40,332 bases of DNA, taken from Trichomonas tenax (taxonomy: Eukaryota; Parabasalia; Trichomonadida; Trichomonadidae). The stretch is from contig JALKBU010000435.1 in NCBI GenBank assembly GCA_023091735.1, positions 1-40,332 of the forward strand. The letters are read 5' to 3'. Position 1 is the stretch's first letter. Each line of letters starts with the position of its first letter. A model generated the notes under the pieces. That model was not told where the DNA came from. It searched no databases and saw only the letters and a program-made list of their open reading frames with translations. Position numbers and translations under genes: made by a program. This document shows, piece after piece, positions 17,337 to 25,813 of the stretch.

Positions 17337-19772
17337 TCATATTGAGTCAAATCCTGCTGTGCCAAATCCTGATGGACCAGAACCAAATCTTGTTGTGCCA
17401 AATCCAGATGAACCAGAACCAAATCTTGTTGTGCCAAATCCTGATGAACCAGAACCAAATCCTGATGAACCAGAACCAAATCTTGTTGTGCCAAATCCTC
17501 TTGAACTAGAGCCAAATCCTGATGAACCATAACCCAATGATGAGTTAATTACATTTGCAGATGATGAAGCATTTGTCCATCCTCCAAATTCCATATCTTC
17601 ATCTCGGTCTTCCTCCTCTTCTTCTTCATCAGAATCATTGTCCCATGGTACGGATTTAGTTGAGCTCCAACCGTGCTTTACAAATGAATCTTTGGTGAAC
17701 AGTTCCATATTATATCTATATGGGAAATCTCCAACTAAACTCAATGCTTTAAAGCGGAGAAGCTTTGGAGCATAGGTGCATAATGAAGGCTTCAGTTCAC
17801 ACTTATTGACGGCACAGAAGATTGTTGCGTTCGGTGGTGGCAAAATATAGCCACGGCATGAAGGCAATGATACAAATGCGCACCACTGTGTTGGATCTTG
17901 CAAAATTTCCGTGAGATGCATTGCGAGTGACTCAGGAAGCAATGAAGGGAGTACCAGGATTCCGTTCTTTCTGAATAAGTTGAAAATCAAATCACCAACA
18001 AATCCAAGAGATTTTTGTAAGTAATCAACGATGAAAAGTGTTGTGCCATTGTGCTTAACTTCGCCGAACTTGTATTCTGGCTTTGAAATCTCATTGATTA
18101 AGTCCGTCAAAGCTAATTTTGATGGTATTTCGATGTAAATATTTTGTGATTTGCATTCGAATATCTTAATTGCAATTTTCTTCAAATCTTCACTGTTGTA
18201 TTCAAAATCTTTATAGACTGTAGAAGAAGGAGTAATCATGATCTTTGTTGCAGGTGTTGTGGCAAAGAATTTATCAGCAAATTGGATGAAGTATTTCGAT
18301 CTTGCATCAGGAACATCAGTGGAATCAATCATTTTAACATAATAATCTTCAAAAGTCTCGAAATCGAATACTTCGCCAGTATCTTTACGGCAGAGTTCGC
18401 GTCCAATGTACTGTGAAATTGCGTAATTCAGCATTACTGAGTAAAGTTTTCTCATTGCTTTGTTAATATAGTTTCTGTACATATATGCTTCTGCATATGT
18501 ATTGAAAATCAAGCAAAGGCGTGGAAACTCCTTAAAATCAGGATTGATTGAGCGAAGTTCGATTAATTCATAAATTGCAGCAAGAATCAAATACAATCTG
18601 TCTTGGGGTGTATCAATGTTACAGCTTTGGGGCGCTTCCCTGTTAAAAGTACAAATGAGCTCGCGAGCGTACTTGGATATTTCTTTTTGTGATTTCGTGG
18701 ATTTTTCATTGAAAAGTATGTAAGAAATCAAATCCATTTTATCTGTGAACTGATACAAAATGTTGCCTGGAACTTTTGAAGCTTTTGGTTGATAAGGAGT
18801 TGAAATAATTTCATAATTATTCTGATTATCAATAGAAATGAAAAGACCGTGAACAACTCTTGTTCCAAACAAAAAATATGAGTGACTCGTTGTATAAATG
18901 GCTGCGTTTGTTGGAATATGTTCGAATAAAGGATCAAGTTTGTTTTGTCCATTTAATTTGTCTGGAAAAACGTGAATTTCATGAAGCTTGCTGTCATCAA
19001 CCATTTGATAGGCTGTTTCAACGATAGATTGAGAAGGCAATCCAAATGAATAATTTGAACTTGAAAAATGAACAGAATTTCCTGAACTGAATACAACACA
19101 TCTTGGCTTCAGTTCAAACAATGTTGTTGGACCGTTACTTTTAGAACCATGATGTTGCCAGAAATATACTGTAATATTTTCATTTTCTTTGAATAAAGTT
19201 GGGACTTCAACGTTTTCTAAAGTTTCTGGTTGTGCATCACCAGGGAAGAAAATGCCTGATTTGCCGTATTTCAAGAAAATAAGAGAATGTTTGTAAATAT
19301 GAATATTTCCAGGAATTGAAACATTCTTTGGACAAATTAACTCTATCTGAACGCCAGGAAGCAATGTATTAAGCATTTCTTTGTAATTATCTGGTTTTGA
19401 ACCAACTCTGAAAACTGGAACATTTTTATTGAGCAAAAATGACGATTTCAACACTGGCAAGAGAAGTTCATTGTGATCAGCGTGTTCATGAGTGATAATA
19501 ATTCCTTTTAATTCGAATGTGGCCAAAAGTTGAGAAATATCGAGGCCAAGAGCTTCAGCATCCAACGACATTTGCCAGTCTAAGCCTGCATCGACGAGGA
19601 TGCAGCTTTTGTCCTTCGCTACAACAGTGAAAGTGCCATTAACAACGTAAAGGGAGAAAATAAGCAGATTTTCCGAGAATAAAGGGTTGTTGTATGGGAT
19701 GATTTGGACAGGCTTCTGAAGAACTGCTTGAACAGTTTCAACTTGTCGCTTAACATTTTCTTTTTCCTGCAT
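17337..19772 (-). CDS. ComEC-type metallo-beta-lactamase-fold protein with acidic linker and FG-repeat tail
   Basis: This 811-residue protein starts with a metallo-beta-lactamase fold (about 30-330). It shows D61 in LVDAGLD, the metal motif H95-E-H97-A-D99-H100, G178-D179-A180 and the H207-H208-G209-S210 motif. The HHGS box together with THEHADH is characteristic of the ComEC/Rec2-type MBL group, which includes nuclease- or hydrolase-like enzymes. Residues about 340-715 form a mixed domain I cannot name. An acidic run follows, with seven consecutive glutamate or aspartate residues plus neighbours, and then a 60-residue tail of GFG and FGSG repeats coded by a 36-base minisatellite. FG repeats are typical of nucleoporins and some RNA-transport factors, but such a short glycine/serine tail may have another role. 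The gene ends with TGA. Substrate and location are unknown. Confidence 0.75.
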   Translation of the reverse strand: MQEKENVKRQVETVQAVLQKPVQIIPYNNPLFSENLLIFSLYVVNGTFTVVAKDKSCILVDAGLDWQMSLDAEALGLDISQLLATFELKGIIITHEHADHNELLLPVLKSSFLLNKNVPVFRVGSKPDNYKEMLNTLLPGVQIELICPKNVSIPGNIHIYKHSLIFLKYGKSGIFFPGDAQPETLENVEVPTLFKENENITVYFWQHHGSKSNGPTTLFELKPRCVVFSSGNSVHFSSSNYSFGLPSQSIVETAYQMVDDSKLHEIHVFPDKLNGQNKLDPLFEHIPTNAAIYTTSHSYFLFGTRVVHGLFISIDNQNNYEIISTPYQPKASKVPGNILYQFTDKMDLISYILFNEKSTKSQKEISKYARELICTFNREAPQSCNIDTPQDRLYLILAAIYELIELRSINPDFKEFPRLCLIFNTYAEAYMYRNYINKAMRKLYSVMLNYAISQYIGRELCRKDTGEVFDFETFEDYYVKMIDSTDVPDARSKYFIQFADKFFATTPATKIMITPSSTVYKDFEYNSEDLKKIAIKIFECKSQNIYIEIPSKLALTDLINEISKPEYKFGEVKHNGTTLFIVDYLQKSLGFVGDLIFNLFRKNGILVLPSLLPESLAMHLTEILQDPTQWCAFVSLPSCRGYILPPPNATIFCAVNKCELKPSLCTYAPKLLRFKALSLVGDFPYRYNMELFTKDSFVKHGWSSTKSVPWDNDSDEEEEEEDRDEDMEFGGWTNASSSANVINSSLGYGSSGFGSSSRGFGTTRFGSGSSGFGSGSSGFGTTRFGSGSSGFGTTRFGSGPSGFGTAGFDSI
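17347..17526. repeat. 36-base minisatellite coding the FG-repeat tail
   Basis: Full 36-base units begin at 17377, 17413 and 17470, each starting CCAGAACCAAATCTTGTTGT on the plus strand. Shortened 21-base units lie at 17449-17469 and 17506-17526, and a diverged unit precedes them. The length differences are multiples of three, so the frame is kept. The minus strand codes SSGFGTTRFGSG-type repeats; the plus strand is also open as PEPNLVVPNPDE repeats but has no gene context. Confidence 0.8.
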
Positions 19773-20130
19773 TAATTTTTTTGCCTAAATTTTTTTTTCT
19801 TCCAATTTTCAAAAATGATATTGTTTACGTGACAAATTCACAATATCAGGCGTCACTTTTTAAACTTCTTCATATCATTCTTCCAATGAAAAGCGCTCTA
19901 CAATATCATTGTTCCTTTTATTTATATACTTTTCTCATATAGTATATATTATACATTGAATTTCGAGCATGAAACATAAGAAATAAGTTGATTCTCGAAA
20001 AATGCATATATTTTTACAACAATTTTTTGATATTTTGTCGTGTAAATTCAAAGTTTTTTCAATATTGATTTCTTGGACTAAGAAACTGAATTCATTATTA
20101 ATCATTTCTCGATATATAGTAACCTATTGC

Positions 20131-20144
20131 AACAGAATTCTGTT
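20131..20144. repeat. 14-bp perfect palindrome
   Basis: AACAGAATTCTGTT is fully self-complementary, midway between two divergent genes. It may be a dimeric binding site; nothing further supports this. Confidence 0.4.
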
Positions 20145-20316
20145 ATAAAACGAAAATACAATGTTGCTCTAATCAAAGAAATTGATTTGTATAAAATAGA
20201 TAATAGCAAAAAAATAATTCAATATATAGTAGTGAAGCTCATATAGGCTATAGTTATCATAATAATAAAGAATGAAATTGATAATATTTGTCGAGAAATG
20301 CATGTAAATGTGTTTA

Positions 20317-20324
20317 TGACATGT
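20317..20324 (-). promoter_or_regulatory. ACATGTCA element upstream of the PDE-like gene
   Basis: TTTATGACATGTAAAT lies about 55 bases before the ATG at 20380; TGACATGT is the reverse complement of ACATGTCA. A partial copy, CATGTAAAT, lies at 20301-20309. Confidence 0.45.
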
Positions 20325-20354
20325 AAATTATTTACATTACAAATATAAAAAACG

Positions 20355-20362
20355 TCACTTTT
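20355..20362 (+). promoter_or_regulatory. Initiator-like TCACTTTT
   Basis: TCACTTTT fits TCAYTW. Its A at 20357 would give a 23-base leader before the ATG at 20380. The box is part of the wider recurrent decamer CGTCACTTTT. Confidence 0.5.
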
Positions 20363-20379
20363 AAAAATCTGTTATTTTC

Positions 20380-23300
20380 ATGCGCCCTCAGACGGTGGTG
20401 ACAAAAAACACCTCTAGGAGCACAAATGGAAATCCGAGCACACAATATGAGGCTTTGCGTCGTCCTCCAAAGTTAAAGTCGCTTGAACAACCAGAAAATG
20501 TTCTTAGAACGATAATTTCGAAAGCAAATGCATATGCACAAGCAATCACAGCATTAGAGATGGACAGAGAATCAAATTTATCCGTTATAGATACAATGGA
20601 ACGTGAAATTCATCAAAATAGCGAACAAATTTGCGCTTTATCGAAGCTAAATGATGAACCTTTCGACAAAAATACGAATACTGACAACAAAAAACAACCA
20701 AATAACAGTGTGTTTAAGGTCCCAGAACATGCTGCAGATAGTGTTTCAATTGTGAACGCTTTGAAAGCGAATCCGATATTCTTAAACGCATTCGACGTCA
20801 ATGCAAACATCAGTAAATTGGTCAATGACTTCCAAGAAAACATGAATCCTACAGCAGTAAATTATTTGATCAGACAATTGTCAAGGATTGCATTAGTCAA
20901 CGATGTAGTAACACCATTAGTTAATAAAGCTACAATTGGTGCCAACAAAGATGATTTCATCTCTCTTCTCGATCAAAGTTTAAGATTATTATTTCCAAAT
21001 TCGGTTTCTCGTCAAGTTGAAATTGGTGCTGATGTTGATGCACGTGCAGTATTAACAGTTGATGGCAATGTCATCCTAGATGTTAAAGAAAAGCATCTTC
21101 CAAAGCAAGAAACAATGTTAAAATCAACACTTGGATTTCTTTCGATTCCATCAACAAAACCACCAATGGAACAACCGCGTTCAATTCTTTATGAGAAAGC
21201 ACCAGCTCAAGCAATTCCATTCACGAAGGAGGATGAAGTCGTTGCACATTATTTCGCAAATATTGCAAAACCAATCATTGAGAGATTTTTGAGATACGAT
21301 AGACTCGCAAAATTATGCGAAAATAGAAGATTTGCTTACGAGTTTTCCAGAGATATATTGAACAGAAGAAGCATATCAGAATTACTTCCTTTCCTTTTGA
21401 TTTCCGTCGGTACTTATTTAAATGCAAATGATGTCGAACTCTTTTTAGTCGACGATAACAATACATTTATATCTTTCGATGTTGCTGGTCGAGATCTTGT
21501 CAAGAAGTCCAACAAGCAGTGTGGAATGCCTCTCTTTGTAATGAAGAACAGAAAAGCAGTAGAAATTGGTTATCTAACAGAAGACTGTCAGCACTATGAT
21601 AAAGAAATCGATAGTTGGGCTGATAAACAGCCTTTCATTGCAGCACCAATAATATCAGCGATAGCAAGCGATACTGTTATTGGTGTTCTTTGCTGTGCAG
21701 GTAATATGAAAGCAAGTAGGTTCTCTGATAAAGATGTTGAGCTGATTAAGGATATGTGCAGCGTTCTTGCTGCTGTAATTCCTGTTGTAGGTGCAAAAGA
21801 AATTGAAACTGAGCAATCAATTGATTCAAAAGATTCATTGCAATTATTGAAAAGTTTTAACACAACAGAAACAGATGATTTCCTTACAAAAGTTGCAACT
21901 CTTACTTCTTTAATCATCAGCTGTGAATACACGTTAATTTATAATAGCAAAGCTAAGATCACTCTCAAGAATGGCGAAGATATAAAGAGGCAAATTATGA
22001 CAGAAGTATCAATGAAATCTATTGCAGAATTAAGTGAAAAAGAAGTTCTCAAAGCAAGTCCATGCACAAAGATCCCTAATTTTGCAAGTGTCAGTGATGT
22101 TAGGTGCGAGAACATGATTGCTTTAACAAGAAGAAATACAACTCTTCTCTGCATTAATTCAACATCAAAGGAATTCTCTGCAGACGATATTTCGAATTTA
22201 GAGTCTATAATTTCATATTTGGAGATTGCCGATGAAATTGCAACGAGAAAAGCCAAAATTGATGAACTCAGGAATGCATCGTCATCAATGAAAGATATCA
22301 TTCAGACATCTGCTTCGGTGGCTGATTTATCTGATCTTATGTCGAAAGTTACTGAAAGAATGAAAATGAATGGATATTCAATATGGAAATATACTCCATT
22401 ATTGCAAAACTTTGTTTGCGTTCTTGCATCCAAAGTTCCCAAAGGCTCAATAATACCATCTGATGATTATATTTTTACAAGTTTTATTGGAATGGATTCT
22501 GAATATATCAATGAAAACATTGTTGCAGGAAATCAATCAAAGTTCCTTCCAATGAATAACCAAATTGGAGGATGCATATATGCGATTAACATATACAAGC
22601 ACATTGTTGTATTTTCAGGCGATACCTTACCCAAAGATGCTCCTTTCATCGCTCATGATTTCTCCAATTTCATTCATTTCCGAATGATAAAAGAGTTGAA
22701 GAATGACGATGATTTTGAATCCATAGATCTCCAGAAGTCAAAGATATCTGATGCAGAGATCAACAGCAGATTATTTACCGCATCAAGCTTCTCAGAAATA
22801 GATTTAGTTGAGATAGTTTTGAGAATCTTTAAGAACATGAAAGTCCAAGCAACTCTTTCAACGCCTGAGCCAGATATGGCCAAATTCATCCTGAAATGTC
22901 GCGAAGTCGTTAATGAAGGAAACAGACCTTTTCACAATTTCACACACGCAGTTGATTGCGTGCAATTTGTTTCCTTTATTTTGAACAAATGTCGAATTGT
23001 CAATCACATTGATCCACACCAAATCATTGGCGTATTATTTGCTGCGTTATTGCACAATGCGTATTATGATGGACTTTCTGATGAATACCATAAAGCAGCA
23101 AAGACCCATTTATCATTTATCGATGCTGATTATCCCGGAGAGTCATTTAGAGCGAGAAGTGCTTCAAAACTTATCGATAAGTTCTTCCCTAACATGACTG
23201 CATCATTTTGGGAAACTTTCATTCCTTGCATTAAGGCAACAAGTGTTGTGAGACTTGTTGAAATGTCTTCAAAGATTGTTACAAAGATGGATGAAGTTGC

Positions 23301-23655
23301 TAATGACTATAGTTATGTAACTCAGTTCGTTGTATCAATGGCTAATACAGCAAATGCATTTAGAACATTTGATTTCTCTAAAAAAGTTGCAGCTGCTGTA
23401 TTTAAAGAGAAATTGGCTCAAGCGGAGTTTGAAAAATCAAGAGGAATGGAACCGACAAATATGCTTCCGATTGGTTCATTCGATTCCATTGAAATGCTTG
23501 AGAGCGCTTTCATCACTACTGTCGCGATGCCAGCAATGCGTGCATTGACAACTCTTTATCCAGATATGAGTGACATTTATGTCCAGCTCGAAGAAAATAA
23601 GAAGCAATGGGAAAACTTGAAGAGAATGCTTCAACAGAATGAAAAGAAAGAATAA
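20380..23655 (+). CDS. GAF-domain and PDEase-like protein with a degraded active site
   Basis: This 1091-residue protein has an N-terminal linker, a well-formed GAF domain (about 325-470, including the typical IGVLCCAGN strand), two more diverged GAF-like regions (about 490-620 and 635-770) and a C-terminal class I cyclic-nucleotide phosphodiesterase fold (about 800-1085). Known PDEs use HNxxH, then HD, then two further aspartates to hold two metals. Here HNFTH is kept (H852, H856), but the HD pair is H892-N893, the usual HPG segment is changed to YPGES, the TD of the next helix is T954-S955, and the final AD-(I/L)-N motif is A988-N989-T-A-N992. Loss of three metal aspartates suggests no hydrolysis. 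It may serve as a cyclic-nucleotide or partner-binding pseudoenzyme. The frame is long and intact, so it is unlikely to be a pseudogene. Confidence 0.85.
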   Translation: MRPQTVVTKNTSRSTNGNPSTQYEALRRPPKLKSLEQPENVLRTIISKANAYAQAITALEMDRESNLSVIDTMEREIHQNSEQICALSKLNDEPFDKNTNTDNKKQPNNSVFKVPEHAADSVSIVNALKANPIFLNAFDVNANISKLVNDFQENMNPTAVNYLIRQLSRIALVNDVVTPLVNKATIGANKDDFISLLDQSLRLLFPNSVSRQVEIGADVDARAVLTVDGNVILDVKEKHLPKQETMLKSTLGFLSIPSTKPPMEQPRSILYEKAPAQAIPFTKEDEVVAHYFANIAKPIIERFLRYDRLAKLCENRRFAYEFSRDILNRRSISELLPFLLISVGTYLNANDVELFLVDDNNTFISFDVAGRDLVKKSNKQCGMPLFVMKNRKAVEIGYLTEDCQHYDKEIDSWADKQPFIAAPIISAIASDTVIGVLCCAGNMKASRFSDKDVELIKDMCSVLAAVIPVVGAKEIETEQSIDSKDSLQLLKSFNTTETDDFLTKVATLTSLIISCEYTLIYNSKAKITLKNGEDIKRQIMTEVSMKSIAELSEKEVLKASPCTKIPNFASVSDVRCENMIALTRRNTTLLCINSTSKEFSADDISNLESIISYLEIADEIATRKAKIDELRNASSSMKDIIQTSASVADLSDLMSKVTERMKMNGYSIWKYTPLLQNFVCVLASKVPKGSIIPSDDYIFTSFIGMDSEYINENIVAGNQSKFLPMNNQIGGCIYAINIYKHIVVFSGDTLPKDAPFIAHDFSNFIHFRMIKELKNDDDFESIDLQKSKISDAEINSRLFTASSFSEIDLVEIVLRIFKNMKVQATLSTPEPDMAKFILKCREVVNEGNRPFHNFTHAVDCVQFVSFILNKCRIVNHIDPHQIIGVLFAALLHNAYYDGLSDEYHKAAKTHLSFIDADYPGESFRARSASKLIDKFFPNMTASFWETFIPCIKATSVVRLVEMSSKIVTKMDEVANDYSYVTQFVVSMANTANAFRTFDFSKKVAAAVFKEKLAQAEFEKSRGMEPTNMLPIGSFDSIEMLESAFITTVAMPAMRALTTLYPDMSDIYVQLEENKKQWENLKRMLQQNEKKE

Positions 23656-23685
23656 TATTTTTATTGTTTTGTTTGTTTTTTAAAT

Positions 23686-24337
23686 ATGATTAATTTTTGT
23701 TATAGGCTTTTTTATCGGAAAATTAACACTTCTTACGAAAAAGTTTTTTTGAAACAATCCAACGATATAGTCAATGGCAATTGCATTCAGTATCTTGTCT
23801 GCAGCATTGGATCTTCTTCACAATTAAGCTATGTAGGACATTCATATGTCTCAATATCGCAAAAAAAATTATGTTATTCAATCTTCTATATCAAGGTTCA
23901 GTGGTTATAACAGTGGCATTCATCTGCTCTCGGGGATGCAATTAGTTGATTCCACAAATGTTTCAAACGATCACTGCAGTGTCAACGCGGCTGTTGCATT
24001 TTATAGTAACCTGCAATCATTGATGATGAATTTCTCTTCTATTTTAAATAATACTGCTGATAGCCAATGTATTCTATGGCATCAAGATAATTCGCATCAT
24101 GTTCATTATTGTAATATCAATAAAAATGTTCAAAAGCTCTCAGGTCCATATGGATCTGGAATTGTTTTATCTTATAGTAATGTCGAATTATGTTTTTGTT
24201 GTTTTTCACTCAGCCAAGGATCATCTATCTTCACAAACCAGCAAAACAGAAATTTTACTATATATCAATGCTTCATTGATACAAATAACAATGCGCAAAC
24301 GACAAAAGGATATTCTATATCTTTATTAGAAACATAA
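23686..24337 (+). pseudogene. Frameshifted fragment of a trichomonad beta-helix surface-protein family
   Basis: Two overlapping frames, 23686-23910 and 23846-24337, join into one protein-like sequence if a shift is allowed in the run of eight A at 23861-23868. The joined sequence has short repeats of the kind seen in a large trichomonad surface family with parallel beta-helix character: a GNCIQYL segment, VSNDHC, FSSILNNTADSQCILW, VHYCNINKN and CFIDTNNNAQ, with spaced cysteines and asparagines. No signal peptide, full repeat domain or C-terminal anchor remains. It begins only 30 bases after the PDE-like gene and ends in TAA. The family match is from memory of the pattern, so it is moderate; the frameshift is a direct observation. 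Confidence 0.6.
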
Positions 24338-24846
24338 TTATTTTCATTGAATCTCGTTCATCTTTCATTAGGAGAATGTGTACCAGAATACATAATTAAA
24401 TTAAGTATTAGAATGAAAATTCCTTTGTGCCTTAAAATACTGAATACCGTTCCAGTTTTTTGCATGATTGATCTATAAAAAATCATTTCTCAAAAAAATT
24501 CGAAATATTGCTCACATCTGAAAGCGTTCTTAACACGAGAATGATTAAATGATGATAAAGAAGGATGTTAATGATATAATTCGCCGAGAAAATTAATGAT
24601 CAAATTTGATTATAATCAATCACACAAGATACAATAAATTATATATTATACAGCACTTAGATATAATTATGTATAACGTTTTAGACTATTATAAGAGGTT
24701 ATTGATATGACAATTATTAAATTGAATTTTGCTTAAATGCAAACTTCCAAAATCATTATTCGGAGCCATAATGAACAACACCAAAGTTATTTTTAAAATT
24801 TGTATATAAATATTTATCAATTATAATTTGCTATCAATAAAATAAT
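24338..24846. other. Intergenic region
   Basis: No gene is visible. It holds the palindrome TTGATTATAATCAA (24606-24619), which matches the one at 778. It separates the surface-protein relic from the convergent SAP/HeH-like gene. Confidence 0.5.
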
Positions 24847-25281
24847 TTATTTGAAGTAGAGGTAAATGCTTGTGGCAAGAGAAAGACACATAAGAACAAT
24901 GACAATTGAGAATTTTTGAATATTAAGTGGTTTTGGAGAAACAGTCTTTGTGCTATTAATAGGGACTCTTTCTGTAACTGATGGACTCATTGTGCGTGGT
25001 GATTCTTGCATTTCAGAGGTATTTTGGGTGTTTTTACCGGCTTTCTTTGGAGATACAGGAGGTCTCGCTGGTGATTCGGCAGCTGAGCTCGGGCTGCTCA
25101 CTTGTGTCTCTATTTTTGGAGAGTTTGGGTGCTGTGAATTATGATAATTTTCTAAAGCTTTTATTAAACTCTTCTTCGTCTGCTTTCCACTGACAGAAAT
25201 GCTGAGGTTTGAGCAGGCGTCACTCAGATCCGTGATATTCATCGCATTGAGATTGTTCCAATCGATTGAAGAATCACTCAT
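24847..25281 (-). CDS. Small tail-anchored protein with an N-terminal SAP/HeH-like motif
   Basis: This 144-residue protein starts at the ATG at 25281; an upstream in-frame extension begins only with a non-ATG codon. Residues about 8-45 look like a SAP or helix-extension-helix motif, with NAMNITDLSDACSNL, then SVSGKQTKKSLIKALENY, a fold that binds DNA or, in LEM-type relatives, chromatin proteins. A disordered linker rich in P, S and T follows (about 48-120). One hydrophobic helix (about 124-142, IVIVLMCLSLATSIYLYF) ends the protein, as in tail-anchored membrane proteins. SAP/HeH plus a membrane anchor recalls inner-nuclear-membrane proteins such as Src1/Heh and Man1. That role is inferred. 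The ATG is preceded by TATATAAA and a TGTCAC. Confidence 0.65.
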   Translation of the reverse strand: MSDSSIDWNNLNAMNITDLSDACSNLSISVSGKQTKKSLIKALENYHNSQHPNSPKIETQVSSPSSAAESPARPPVSPKKAGKNTQNTSEMQESPRTMSPSVTERVPINSTKTVSPKPLNIQKFSIVIVLMCLSLATSIYLYFK

Positions 25282-25813
25282 TTTATATATGGTGAGGGGG
25301 TGACACCCCGCCAAAATTTATTTGGACACAGAATAATTATTTTTGACAAATTACATGTTAGATTATTTTACACATCATTATAATATTATAATTAATTGGA
25401 ATTTCAGTGTTGATAAATGTGCGAATTAATTGAGTTTTTCGATTCGAATGACTTACAATTACAATTGCACATTATTTAATATCATGAACTTTTGTATCTG
25501 GTTCATTAAGAACAAAATTGATATTATTTGTAATCTAATACAAACTAATAATCTTCAATATTGTGGAGGATGCTTATACTTATAATACGATAATATCCTA
25601 GGAAGCCTGATACAATGATCATGAAGTAAACTGGATTTTTCATCAAGTCTCAAAGGATAGTTGGTGGATTTTTGGATTGACTCCACTACTTTGTGCTGCA
25701 CTTAATAAAAATTTATAGATCTATAAAACGAAAGGCAGTTTTTATGATATAAACAATTGATTTTAGTCAAGTTAATTTGTACAACAAATACATATAAAAC
25801 AGGAAAGTAAAAA
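25282..25813. other. Intergenic region between two minus-strand genes
   Basis: It is AT-rich and shows no supported gene. Next to the SAP/HeH gene it has a G/C cluster, GTGAGGGGGTGACACCCC, which includes TGACAC, and near 25346 it has ATTACATGTTA, a weak relative of the ACATGTCA element. The side near 25814 is the 3' flank of the coiled-coil gene. Confidence 0.4.

Larger units (their letters stand above)
19773..20379. other. Divergent intergenic region with motif clusters
   Basis: This separates the metallo-beta-lactamase gene (minus) from the PDE-like gene (plus). It contains ACGTGACA (19827-19834), CGTCACTTTT twice (19851-19860 and 20353-20362), a perfect palindrome AACAGAATTCTGTT (20131-20144) and TGACATGTAAAT (20317-20328). 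No coding region is visible. Confidence 0.55.

Noticed and set aside
17267..17530. Second minus-strand frame of QDLVLVHQDLAQ repeats over the FG minisatellite
   Set aside because: It is the same minisatellite read in another frame; the FG frame joins a full gene.
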